A DNA stretch of 64,000 nucleotides from NCBI RefSeq assembly GCF_035222375.1, contig NC_085888.1:2852001-2916000 (forward strand), written 5' to 3'. Source of the DNA: Podospora pseudocomata (Eukaryota > Ascomycota > Sordariomycetes > Sordariales > Podosporaceae). The position numbers were made by a program, and so were the translations under genes. Position 1 is the stretch's first letter. Each line of letters opens with the position of its first letter. The notes beneath the pieces are model-generated. The model made no database searches. It was not told the DNA's origin and saw only the letters and a list, made by a program, of their open reading frames with translations. Of this stretch, positions 1 through 10,184 are shown one piece after another.

Positions 1-588
1 GCCTCTGGGAAATCAACCCTGCTCAACGCCTTCCTCAACCGCCCCTTTGACGCCCTTTACCATCCCACCATCAAACCCCGCCGCGCAGTCAACAGCGTCG
101 AACTGGGAGGTGGAAAGCAATGCTACCTCATCCTCGAAGAACTCGGCGAGCTCGAGCCCGCCATCTTGGAAAACCAAGCCAAACTCGACGCGTGCGATCT
201 CATCTGCTACGCTTATGACTCTTCCGACCCGGAATCTTTTTCTCACATTGTCGAGTTGCGCAAACGGTACCCGCAGCTTGACGAACTGCCTGCTATATAC
301 ACGGCGCTCAAGGCCGACTGCGACAAGACGACGCAAAGGAGCGAGCTGCAGCCTGATGCGTATACCGCGGCGCTGAATATGTCTGCTCCGCTGCATGTGA
401 GTGTTACGTGGCATAGTATCAGTGAGCTGTTTGTTGCGCTGGCCGAGGCGGCGACGAACCCGAGTACTGCGTTTCCGAAGACGGAGGAGGCGCCGGATCG
501 GACGAGCTTGTATATGGCGTTGGGCGCGACGACTTGCGCGGCGTTGGCGGCGTTTATGATTTGGAGGAGGTCGACAAGTTCGGTGTGA
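1..588 (+). CDS. GEM1: Mitochondrial Rho GTPase Gem1/Miro, 3' end only (5' part outside window)
   Basis: The reading frame is open from base 1 to a TGA at 586-588 and gives the last 195 residues. The fragment starts inside the P-loop of the second, C-terminal GTPase domain ([12 protein letters not shown]). It continues through a G4-like ALKADCD segment and ends with a single hydrophobic segment ([15 protein letters not shown]) followed by RRSTSSV. A C-terminal tail anchor after a second GTPase domain is the layout of Miro/Gem1, which sits in the mitochondrial outer membrane and acts in mitochondrial distribution and at ER-mitochondria contacts (family knowledge). The first GTPase domain and the EF hands must lie upstream of the window. 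The gene converges on abd1. Confidence 0.9.
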   Translation, partial: ASGKSTLLNAFLNRPFDALYHPTIKPRRAVNSVELGGGKQCYLILEELGELEPAILENQAKLDACDLICYAYDSSDPESFSHIVELRKRYPQLDELPAIYTALKADCDKTTQRSELQPDAYTAALNMSAPLHVSVTWHSISELFVALAEAATNPSTAFPKTEEAPDRTSLYMALGATTCAALAAFMIWRRSTSSV

Positions 589-1054
589 GGGAAGGGAAAT
601 GTGTATACCAGATTGGGGTTTCTTTTGGGAGCGGGAGTAGGGTTAGGTGCATGGATGGGAGTTTGATAGGGGGGTTGTTTAAACATATGTTTTGTAGTCA
701 GTTCTTTTTCCATTCCCCCATCGTTTGGCCCCCTTTTTTTTTTCTCAATGGCAAGAGGAAAAAGAGAGCGTTTTACATTGATACCCGTCCTATGCACACC
801 TACATCTTGAGGTATACGCACGCTATATAGCATTTTAAATCCCCTTTCTACTCTACCTTGTATCTTCAGCGGAATTCCAGAGTATTTTGCTGTTCTACAA
901 CCAGAAGCGTCACTGTGATGATTTGCAAGAGATGATTTTTAAAACAGCAGCGCATGTTTGGCTTCTCATTGCTCTATAACAGAGCCTCAGCCCCCTCTGC
1001 TCCATTGATAGAGCATCCCACACTTTCCTCCCAATCCATAGCGGTATACCGCCC
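589..1054. other. Convergent 3' intergenic region, gem1/abd1
   Basis: These 466 bases separate the stop codons of two convergent genes. They contain short T-rich and A-rich runs typical of 3' UTRs. I see no coding potential or RNA gene. Confidence 0.6.
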
Positions 1055-2563
1055 TTAAACCCGATAAAAACAAAAAGCGACATAAAAGCTCGCCGCCTCC
1101 ATCTCCTCCGGACTAACAAGCAGTTTCCCCCCATGCCTCTCCCTAACCCCCATCCTCTCGCTCAACGGCCCCAACTCCCTATCATCCTTCTCCATCTCCC
1201 ACACATCCGCAAACGGCTTGTGATACTGCAGCTCCAGGTTGTAATCCTCAGCCAACGCGCGAAAGGCCTCCCACGGAACGACATACTCCGGCACCTCCTC
1301 CACTGCCTCATGCAAGAAAAAGTTATACTTCCACCCAAACGGCGGTCTAAAGATCCCGTCCGCTGGCGTAGGACCGGGGAATCTCACTCGGTAGATATCA
1401 TTCCCCCAAGCAGCAGTCTCCTCCGCCTCTCCCTCATCAGAATCCAGCTCCCCGTCTTCCTTATTAGGGTCCTCGTCATCCGCTTCGCCATCTTCCTTCG
1501 CCCTGGCCCTTTCCGTCTCCTTTTCAGCCTTTCGCCTCTTCTTCTCCTCCTGCTTCTTATTAAACTCCACCACTTTTGCTGAAATGACATCCGAGTTTGG
1601 GATGCACCCAATCAACCTCCCCCCTTTCTTCAACGCCCCCGCCACATTCTTCAGCATCTGCCTCGCCTTTTGCTCCGTCTCAAACGCGTAATGCATGCAG
1701 AACATCATGCTCACCACATCAAACCCTTTGTTGTCGCTGACGTTGTTATTGTTGAACCCAACCTGGCGAATAATGTCAATATCCCCTATCGTCTCGGCAA
1801 AACAATCCTTCGCATGGAACCTCGCCTCGAAGATCCGGGGTGGAGGGCGACCCCTATGTCCACCTCTCCCTCCCCGGTGACCACCGCCAGGTCGGTTCAT
1901 GCTTCTGTAGCGGTCGCGGGCTTGCTCGATGGAGACATCTGCCGGGTCGAGACCGACGTAGAGTTCAACCGTCTGGGGAGCCTGCTGCCATTTCCCCAAA
2001 TCACCCCCCTTTCCGCAGCCAATGTCAAGAACCAAAAGCCGGTTATTGGAGGTCTGGCCTCTTTCCCTGGCGCCAGGGGAGTGATCTTCGTCTGGCGCAA
2101 ATTTCTGAATGATGCAGCTCTTGACCCAGTTGTTGAACGATCTCAGGCCTTTGATCCTGCTGTCGGTTTTTCTCCAGTCGCGACCACGCTCTGGGACGGC
2201 GTTGTAGTGGGCGCGGACGACGTCGTTGATGTTGCCGCGGGAGTTGTGGTTGGATGGGAAAGAGCCACTACTGCTGCCGGAGGGGCCATAGGAGTTGGGA
2301 GTGTTCGCTGCGGCGCCGGCGGCTTCTTGGGCTTGGAGTTGACGCTGGCGCTCTAGGGCGCGCTGGCGGGCTTGTTCACGGGCGGCATCGTCAATGCGGG
2401 CGCGTTGGCCGGGGCGTTTGAGTTGTTTTTTGGGGGCTTCGCCGGAGGGGGTACCGGAGCCGGAGCCGTTGCCTGGGGATGTAGAACGTTGGCGCTTTTT
2501 GGCGGTGACGAGGTTGCGAGCGTTGAAGGGTTGGGGGAGGTCGGATTGGTCGTTGTCAGCCAT
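1055..2563 (-). CDS. ABD1: mRNA cap guanine-N7 methyltransferase
   Basis: This is an uninterrupted 502-residue reading frame with an ATG at 2563. The first 110 or so residues are charged and low in complexity, with a KKRQR basic stretch. The methyltransferase core follows: a conserved entry segment with HYNAVPERGRDWR, the SAM-binding motif I VLDIGCGKGGDLGKW, an acidic GLDPAD, the FCMHYAFE motif, and a C-terminal PFGWKYNFFLHEAVEEVPEY block typical of cap methyltransferases. The enzyme methylates N7 of the GpppN cap with S-adenosylmethionine in the nucleus. A highly acidic and basic insertion (many E, D and K) splits the C-terminal half; such insertions are usual in fungal homologues. The gene shares a 637-base divergent promoter region with rpn7. 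Confidence 0.95.
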   Translation of the reverse strand: MADNDQSDLPQPFNARNLVTAKKRQRSTSPGNGSGSGTPSGEAPKKQLKRPGQRARIDDAAREQARQRALERQRQLQAQEAAGAAANTPNSYGPSGSSSGSFPSNHNSRGNINDVVRAHYNAVPERGRDWRKTDSRIKGLRSFNNWVKSCIIQKFAPDEDHSPGARERGQTSNNRLLVLDIGCGKGGDLGKWQQAPQTVELYVGLDPADVSIEQARDRYRSMNRPGGGHRGGRGGHRGRPPPRIFEARFHAKDCFAETIGDIDIIRQVGFNNNNVSDNKGFDVVSMMFCMHYAFETEQKARQMLKNVAGALKKGGRLIGCIPNSDVISAKVVEFNKKQEEKKRRKAEKETERARAKEDGEADDEDPNKEDGELDSDEGEAEETAAWGNDIYRVRFPGPTPADGIFRPPFGWKYNFFLHEAVEEVPEYVVPWEAFRALAEDYNLELQYHKPFADVWEMEKDDRELGPLSERMGVRERHGGKLLVSPEEMEAASFYVAFCFYRV

Positions 2564-3200
2564 GATGGGCGAGGGGACGGGTGAAGCGATGTCGCTTCGG
2601 TTGATGGTTTGGCTGATTAGATGTTTCGATCCCTCGAGATGAATTGAACAAAATCGGCGAGCGTGAAAAGATTTGAAGTGAGAAAATATATCTCTTCGTT
2701 TGTTGTTTTTCTGTCGTTGTTAAAAGGTTGAAGGTCCAGGAATTTACTTTGGAGCAAGCCGAGACAGGAAAGGGAAAGGGGATCCTTGCCGGGTCCGGTC
2801 GCAGATGCCAAGACAGCACCCCTGTAGGCTGGGAGCTGACTGACGCGAGCTTTTGGCAGCCTTGCAGAGAGAGAGAGTTCGCGCTTGAGCCACCCAACCC
2901 AGCAAGACGGACACCCGGACAGGCAAGCAACGAAGCTCCCACTTTCCATCTGTTCAACCTCCAACTCTAAATCCAAACGACGACCTTTTATTTTCCGTTG
3001 CCGACGACGGAACTACGAGCGACTTGAATCGTCTCGAACTTGAATTTCTAGCGATACAGCCCCGTCGTGCTTCCCATTGAAGCTGACGCAACCACTCTGG
3101 GACCTGAGCCTCGATTCCATCCAGCTTCATCTGTCACCACAAAACTCACAACACTACAACTCCAAGTTCAACCCCAATTTCACATAAACCCACCGCAGCC
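2564..3200. promoter_or_regulatory. Divergent promoter region, abd1 / rpn7
   Basis: These 637 bases lie between two start codons pointing away from each other. They contain CT-rich and CAAC-rich stretches near the rpn7 start that look like 5' UTR. I did not recognise a specific factor site; in particular I saw no yeast-type proteasome element GGTGGCAAA. Confidence 0.5.
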
Positions 3201-4800
3201 ATGGGCTCAGATCCTCAATACGCGAAATGGCCTCTTCTGCCCCTCGCCCAGCATGTCTTCACCCTCACGAACCCATACGCCTCAAAGCCCCTCCAGCAAT
3301 CCGCCGCCAAGGCCCTTCAGGATGCCATCACCGAGCACAAGATGGCCCCCTTCTACAAGTATCTTGCCCACCCCACAGAAGGCATCTTGAATTCCGTAGG
3401 GGAGGGTAGTTCAAATGTGCCCGGAAAGGCCCCCAGCAGGAAGAACAGCGTCGCCGCCGGCATGATCAACACCAAGAACCCCACCTCGAGCATAAACCTA
3501 CCCTGGGATGAGGCCCTGTACCAACAACTGCACGCCGATAACGAGAAGGAGTTGGAGGAGTTTCAGAAGGAGGAGGATGAGGCGGTTGAGAAGGCGGGTG
3601 ATACCGAGATTCAGGCTGCGCGGGGCAAGAGGGCTGAGTTCTGGGCTCGGGTTGGTGACAAGGTGCGTCTGCTCTTCAACACAGCACTAGCCAAGCAATA
3701 TCTAACATGTATTTCTTAACAGGACAAAGCCATCGCCGCCCACGAAGACATCTTTGAGAAAATCGGCGTCCTCGGCACCAAGATCGACCTCGTCCTCGCG
3801 ATAATCCGCATGGGTCTCTTCTACGGCGACAAGCAGCTCGTTAAGAAGCAAGTCGCGCGGGCCAAGACCCTGGTCGAGACGGGTGGTGATTGGGACAGAC
3901 GCAACAGACTTAAGGCGTATGAGGGTCTACACAATCTCACGGTTCGCAGCTACAATCTCGCCGCTCCCCTCCTCCTCGACTCCTTGTCTACTTTTACCTC
4001 GTACGAACTCTGCACCTACTCCAACCTGGTCGTCTACGCTGTCTTGGCCGGCTCCGTCTCTCTTAAGCGTGTGGACTTCAAGTCCAAGGTTGTCGACGCC
4101 CCAGAGATCAAGGCTATTCTTGGCGATGGCGAGGACAAGCTCCTTGCTCTGTCGGGGGCTATCTCTGCCGGTCCTGGTGTGGATGCGGAGATGCAAGATG
4201 CTAGCAGTGCGCCCTCTACGGCCAAGACTACCGTCGTCAATCTTACCACCTTGGGATCCAGCACTGAGCAGGCCGAGGCGGAGATGTCTGTTGATTTCGG
4301 GAGCTTGGCCCAGCTGGTTAGTTCCTTGTATAACGGGCGGTATAAGCTCTTCTTCCAGGCTCTGGCCCTGGTGGAGGAGCAGTTCCTTACGCAAGATCGC
4401 TACCTTCACGAGCACAAGAACTGGTTTGTGCGGGAGATGCGGCTGAGGGCGTATCAGCAGTTGCTGCAGAGTTATAGGGTTGTGGGGTTGGACAGCATGG
4501 CGAATGACTTTGGGATTACGGTGGACTTTTTGGATCGGTATGTTTTTCTTTCCGGGAGGGCACTAGTCTGGGAGATGTGTGCTAACATGGAAATTGTGTA
4601 GTGACCTCGCCAAGTTCATTGCCGCTGGCCGCATTCCCTGCACGATTGACCGTGTCAGTGGGCGTGGTGTGATTGAGACGAACCGCCCAGATGATAAGAA
4701 TAAACAGTATCAGGATGTGGTGCGCCAGGGTGATCAGTTGATCACCAAGCTGCAGAAGTATGGGCAGGCGGTTAGGCTGAGGGGGAGTGAGAGAGCTTAG
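3201..4800 (+). CDS. RPN7: 26S proteasome regulatory subunit Rpn7
   Basis: The three exons are 3201-3662, 3723-4537 and 4602-4800, giving 491 residues. Both introns are short (60 and 64 bp), have GTGCGT and GTATGT donors, and carry a CTAAC branch site. The N-terminus (MGSDPQYAKWPLLPLAQHVF) and the central helical repeats (DKAIAAHEDIFEKIG, LIRMGLFYGD-like and DRRNRLKAYEGLH segments) match the Rpn7/PSMD6 family. The C-terminal third holds the PCI domain, with FLDRDLAKFIAAGRIPC crossing the second splice junction. Rpn7 is a lid subunit of the 19S regulatory particle. A serine- and alanine-rich insertion around residues 325-345 is a fungal feature. The gene converges on the alanine aminotransferase gene. 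Confidence 0.95.
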
Positions 4801-5321
4801 AAACTCGAGGGGGTGTGGTAGGATGAGGAAAGTGAATACTGGTTTATGTAGTAGATGTGGTAGAAGGGGCCTGGTCTAATTAATGTTGGGCTAGGTTAGT
4901 AAAGAGTTGTGTTAAGACAATGGCAGCGTCAATATTGATTCTTGATCCTGTTGCAAGTATATCTGTGGCCAAAATCCACAATCAGTGATCAAGTTTTGTT
5001 TTTGAGTTTTGTTTTATTTTGAGGCATCCTACCCTGCTGTCTAGGTATGTTATACAACCACACTCCCACCTCTTTTGTACATTTCCATCCATAACCCTTT
5101 CTAGACAAGAGAGGAGAGATATCCAGAGAGTAAAGAAAAGAAGGGAGGAGGATGTTATACAAGCACCTGACCCAACCAAGACAGGAATAACCCATTTCTT
5201 AAACTGAACAAAAAAAAAAAAAAAAAAAGGAAAAAAAAGAGAAACAAATAACGCTTTTGCTCGCTATTCAAACTTTGAAAACTGCATAAAACGCCCCCGC
5301 CCCATCCATCTCCTCTTCTCC
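4801..5321. other. Convergent 3' intergenic region with an A19 run
   Basis: These 521 bases lie between the stop codons of rpn7 and the aminotransferase gene. A run of 19 A residues is at 5210-5228, with a second A run just after it. I see nothing coding. Confidence 0.6.
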
Positions 5322-6906
5322 CTAACGATACTTCTCCATAAACTCCCTATGAAACTTGACAATACTCCCCACCCACTCCGTCCCCGGCGCCAAAAACGTC
5401 GTCCTAAAATGCAGGCTCCCCTCCCTCTGCCCAAACCCGCTCCCGGGAACGACACAAACCCCCGTCGCCTCGAGCAGCCTCAAACAGTAAAACTCATCCG
5501 GGGTCCTCCCCTCCTTCTTCGCCGCCTCGGCCGCCTTTTCAGGGAGGCTGATGGTAGGAAACAAATACATGCTCCCCTGCGGACTCCCGCATTCCACCCC
5601 CTCCATCTGCTCAAAAGCCTTGTGCAGCGCCGTCGCCCTCTCCTTCAACCCGTCATAAATAGCGTCATACTCCTTCTTGTAAAGCTCATAGCTCTCCTCC
5701 CCGGGCCGGGGCGGGTTGACCATCAGGTCCACCAGACACTGCCCAATGACCGGGGCGCAGAGCATAATGGACACAAACTTGTAAATCTCCTGCTGCACGT
5801 CCGGGTCAAAGTTGACCAGCTCAAAGTACCCCCCCCTGTGCCCGCACTCGCCCACCATGCCCTTTGACACCGAGTGCAGCGACGCGAGCTCCACCTGGTC
5901 AAACCCGTCGTTTGGACGCTCCTTTTGGAGGGTCCTCAGCACCTTTTTGAAGGAGACAAACTCCCCGATGAAAACGTTGGTTTGGTAGACCTCGTCGGCG
6001 AGGATGACTAGTCTTTCCTGGCGGGCGAATTCAATCACGGAGCGAATGTCGGATTCTGACAAAGAAGCGCCGGTGGGGTTGCCCGGGTTGATAATGACAA
6101 TGGCACGGACGTCGATGCCCTTGGCTTTGGCGGCTTCGTACGAAGACTTGATGATCTCGAGGTCGGTTCCCCAGTTCTTCGACTCGTCAAGGTGGTATTC
6201 GACGCAGTGGGCGTCCAGGACGGCGAGGGAGGCGGTATACAATGGGTACTGGGGGATAGGGACGAGGATGCCCGTGTTGGAGTCCTGGCAGACGACGTGG
6301 AGGAGGGTGTTGACACCGGAAGACGCACCGGCCGAGAGGTAAATGTCGGATTGAGAGGCGGGGAAGCCATCTCTCCCTACAACAAACAGTCAGCATGACA
6401 TTGGCCTGACAGGTACTGAAAAAGAACTTACTCTCTAGGAAATCGGCAATACTCTGCCTAATGGCGGGCACGCCGTTACTGGCGCTGTACGCACCCACCG
6501 ATCCCACCACCTTGAGCAGCTTCTTGGCCCGCTCAATCACATCCTTCTTGTACCCCAAATACTCAATAAGCACATCCTCCTTCTCCAGCAACACGGGGTT
6601 CTCCAGCAAACTGAGCACCTGTCTGAAAAACGTAATAGGCTTCTGATCCAGCTGTTGAGGATTACCAATGTTGGCCGAAATAACCTCTGAAAACGGCAGG
6701 TCCGTCATCCCGCCCTGGAGGTACGCCCTATACTCCTCCGACTTGACGGCGAGCTCGCCACGCACGGCATACTTGGCAGCCTTGACGTGGGGGTTGATGT
6801 TGTTCATATTTAGTCGTCTACCCGACGACGATGGTGTGGATGAAGACGCCATGTTGCGAACTTGTTGCTGTTGTTGCGATTGAGATTGGTTCGAGAGTTG
6901 ACCCAT
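5322..6906 (-). CDS. ALT1: Alanine aminotransferase (glutamate-pyruvate transaminase)
   Basis: Two exons, 6906-6432 and 6376-5322, are joined over a 55-base intron with a GTAAGT donor and give 509 residues. The junction reads ADFLER-RDGFPAS. The protein shows the fold-type I aminotransferase features of the alanine aminotransferase subgroup: NIGNPQQLDQKPITFFRQVL near the N-terminus, the NPGNPTGA motif, LADEVYQ, and the pyridoxal-phosphate lysine in LHSVSKGMVGECGHRGGY. It interconverts alanine plus 2-oxoglutarate and pyruvate plus glutamate. I chose the first in-frame ATG (6906); a second, MASSSTPSS, is at 6852. The frame stays open upstream without any ATG and encodes an arginine/serine-rich, presequence-like stretch (see findings), so a longer mitochondrial form is possible. 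Confidence 0.93.
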
Positions 6907-7152
6907 AACGACGGCGGCAGTGGCAGCGACCGGGATGACTCCGACTCTTTTGCCGGTAGAAGTGATGGACGAAAAGCAGCGACCTGCGCAACGAGCAGCA
7001 GCCGACGATAGCGGGGTAGTAGCAGTCAATGGCGGGGCTGGAGCGAGTCCCGAGACGTCTGCAATGGGCACAAAATGTAAGAGAGTGATTGGTTGGATCA
7101 GATCAAACAGTTCTTGTAAGAGAAAGAATGTAGTGTGTGATACAAGACAACA

Positions 7153-7176
7153 AGAGAGAGAGAGAGAGAGAGAGAG
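7153..7176. repeat. (AG)12 microsatellite
   Basis: Twelve perfect AG units lie in the transcribed or upstream region of the alanine aminotransferase gene. On its sense strand they read as CT repeats, a common 5' UTR or promoter feature in fungi. Confidence 0.85.
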
Positions 7177-9099
7177 CGCGCCTGTGTGCTTTTCCCTTGG
7201 TGTAAAAACACACAAACGACCGTGACTTTTCGAGGACAATGTGAGAAAGAAGAACGCGAGGTCCGGCCTTCAAGCAGAGAGGAAGATGTCAACCTAGTCT
7301 CGTATATGTACTTTTGTAAACCCCAGGCAAGGCTAGCAAGAGTATAGGTCCGAAGGATAGGCGGCTTCCTTTTTCCTTCTCTCACACCCACAGCTTAAAA
7401 GTCACTGGACTAAGGGAAAGCGGACAATCCCGAAGAAAGGAAACTGGGGGGGGGGGTGAAGTGTATCAACAATCAAATTGACAAATGGGAAAAGGCGGGT
7501 GAGCAGAGGGAGGTAGGTGGTTGGCTACTGAGCCCCCAAAAGACCCAGGCACACATGAAAAGATGTGGGAATCAGCACACTTCTCCGTCCCCGTCATCCG
7601 AGTTCCATATGTTTGCCCCCCCCCGGGTGTTGGATGCAAGAATGGTCCCTGCCCGGCCGAAACCGGCTGGGACATCGGGTCCCCGTGTTTATCCCCCAGA
7701 TTCAGATCACCCCAGCTTTTCTTGTTGGAGGAATTGCAAACGCCAAGCAAAGGATTGGATGACCTCTGCATGGCCCGCCAAGGAGGTGAAGGGGCATGGC
7801 CATCATGAAAAAAGAAGGGGAAATGGAAAGACGAATTGTATTGTTCAGTCTTTTGTGCCTTACCTGCGCGGGTGGATGGGGTTCCCCTCGGGAGTGCGCC
7901 CGGGATAAACCTGGCGCTGTGGCTCAGCGCTGAGTTATTTATCGTTGTCCCACGGCGGGCGACTCGCATCAGATAGGGCGCCATGTTTCTGATATGACGT
8001 TTGCGCTTCGAATCGAATATCGAACAACAAGACCCGGGGATAGCGGAGATGGCGCGGACGCCCGGTTCTGGGCGGTTTTTCTGGCGTGGTTGAACGAATT
8101 ATCCCACAAAACCTGTCACCAGCATCCGTCCCGTTGGGCGCCAGAAGCAATTTCGTCCTTGGTTCGATTCCGGGGGGTCGGTCAAACGATCAGTTGGTTC
8201 GGTCTGGTCTGGTGGTCTGCTGTCTGTCGCCGGTCGCCGGTGTGAGAACCTCTTTCTTGCAAAGAGAAAAAACCGAAACCTCTCCTCCTCGTGGTCACAC
8301 CTTTATTGTCTCTCTTCTGCGGGAGGCGCGGCTCCGAAAATGGAGCCCTCGGGCGGTGTAATAAGAGAAGGCCACGATTGTCTGGGTCGCTTCGTTTCCG
8401 TATTAGGACCGGGTTGGCCGGCGGGTGCAGCTTAAGACCAGATGAGAATAGTAGCAGCAAGAAGAGATGTGGCTGTCTCGAAAAAGGCCGCAGGGCAACC
8501 GAATATTTCTTTGACATCGTTGCGTTGCGCCTTCCCTCGAACTTTCACGATATGGCCAAGGTGGGGGTTAGAAGACAGAATTGTGCGACACAACCTTCTC
8601 TTATCGCAGGCAAAAACCTGAGACATTCAAGCCTAGGCCCTGCTCCTTCATGTCTATCCATCTCCATAACCTCATGAGCCCCAATGCCCGAAAGTTTACG
8701 TATACCAATAACCACACGACACCCTCACCTCCAGCGCTCATATCCAGTGAGTGTAACCGCGGGGTATTAGTGTAGCTCTATCACCACGTTCCAGACCTCC
8801 TCCCCCAATTCCCGACCCTTTCACTCGCACAACGCCCCCCCTCCTAAATTGATTGCATGACCCCATCTCACCTGATAAACCCTCAACAACAACATGGGAT
8901 GACCACCCGATGGCTACCTTCGGTTGAAGGTCAGCCCAACTGTCCATAAAGGTACCCCGTATCGCACTGTGTCTTATCTTATCGATACCAACCCCAACCC
9001 TTCCAAAATCCAGCTCACAATCCCTGGGCCGTGCACCCCCGATCCAATCCAAACCCATCCTCCAAGCTCCAAACTTCGCGATCCATTGCCGAGTCCCCC

Positions 9100-9134
9100 G
9101 ACGACGACGACAACGACCACCACCACCACCACCC
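9100..9134. repeat. GAC/CAC trinucleotide tract
   Basis: Four GAC units are followed by an interrupted run of CAC units. The tract is non-coding as far as I can see. Confidence 0.7.
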
Positions 9135-10184
9135 CCATTCCCGACCAACCATACACCAGGTCCCATAACCCGGGAACTGGTCAAAAATAAGTTAAAATGG
9201 CCAAGAAGGGTCCGTTCCATTTTCTCTCCTCACCAACCCAAGGAGGAGAAACGCTGCTGACATGACACGAAAACAGCAAAATCCCGTGTTATTATCGTCC
9301 GCCTCCTCTCCATGGCGCAAACGGGCTACTTTTATACCTTCACCCGCCCCCGTGTCGGAATCCCAATGAGCATGATCAAGTACGATCCGATTGGTACGAG
9401 ACACACCACACCTCCCCAAACCGGTACCCAAAATGCTAACTGGGCTCTAACCACAGTGAGGAGGAGAGTCCTGTTCCTAGAACAAAAACGAAAGGGGAAA
9501 TAAACCAAACCATCTAAACCGAATGAGCAAAAAAGCAAAAAAGGCCCGGGGAAAAAATGGCTGGGAACGAGGATCAAGACCGAACCCAATACACCATCAT
9601 ATACGGCAGAACAAAAATGGGGAAATGGACGGCTCAAAGATGATGACAGAAGAAGGAGGTTTGGGGGAAAGAGCTGGGCCTTTTTGTGTACGATACCACC
9701 GAAATTCTGCGCCATTGTACATTATCAATCCAAAAAACAAGGAGAAAAAAAACACCACATAGCATAACCGGCGCTTATTGGTTTGGGAGAGAGACTGCGT
9801 CAAATAGAGGAACGAGTCAATCTACCCATCTTCCCTAATGATACCATAGTTCAAGTATCATTTGGAACTCTTCGAGAATAGAAAGGGTCAAAAGATTAAT
9901 GAATTTCAACAGCAGTTCTGTACCGCTTTGCTAAAGATAGTGATTGACTCCCCCCAGAAGCTCCGTCAGCTCAGTCACATATCTCTACAAAAGTAAGTCA
10001 TATAAACTCCTAGTTTGATCTTTTTCCTTTTCCATACCGTGTGATAAAGCAAGGGTGCTCTTGAACATGCCAAATGGAGATCTAACAATATACTCTCCTA
10101 CGTCCTTCCAGATAGTACCAAATCATGAGCAAATCTCAGCGAGCAATTCTCTCAACATCCCACTCATCGCCAACCACGACCGTT

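Larger units (their letters stand above)
6907..10184. other. Long gene-free interval upstream of the alanine aminotransferase gene
   Basis: This gap of about 3.3 kb contains only short overlapping reading frames on both strands, with none of the codon or domain character seen in neighbouring genes. It includes the aminotransferase 5' region. Simple repeats are (AG)12 at 7153-7176 and a GAC/CAC trinucleotide tract at about 9100-9134. I recognise no protein, tRNA or transposon. Confidence 0.5.

Noticed and set aside
9332-9803. Minus-strand frames rich in F and L
   Set aside because: The hydrophobic character comes from A-rich DNA read in antisense; there is no plausible start or flanking polar pattern.
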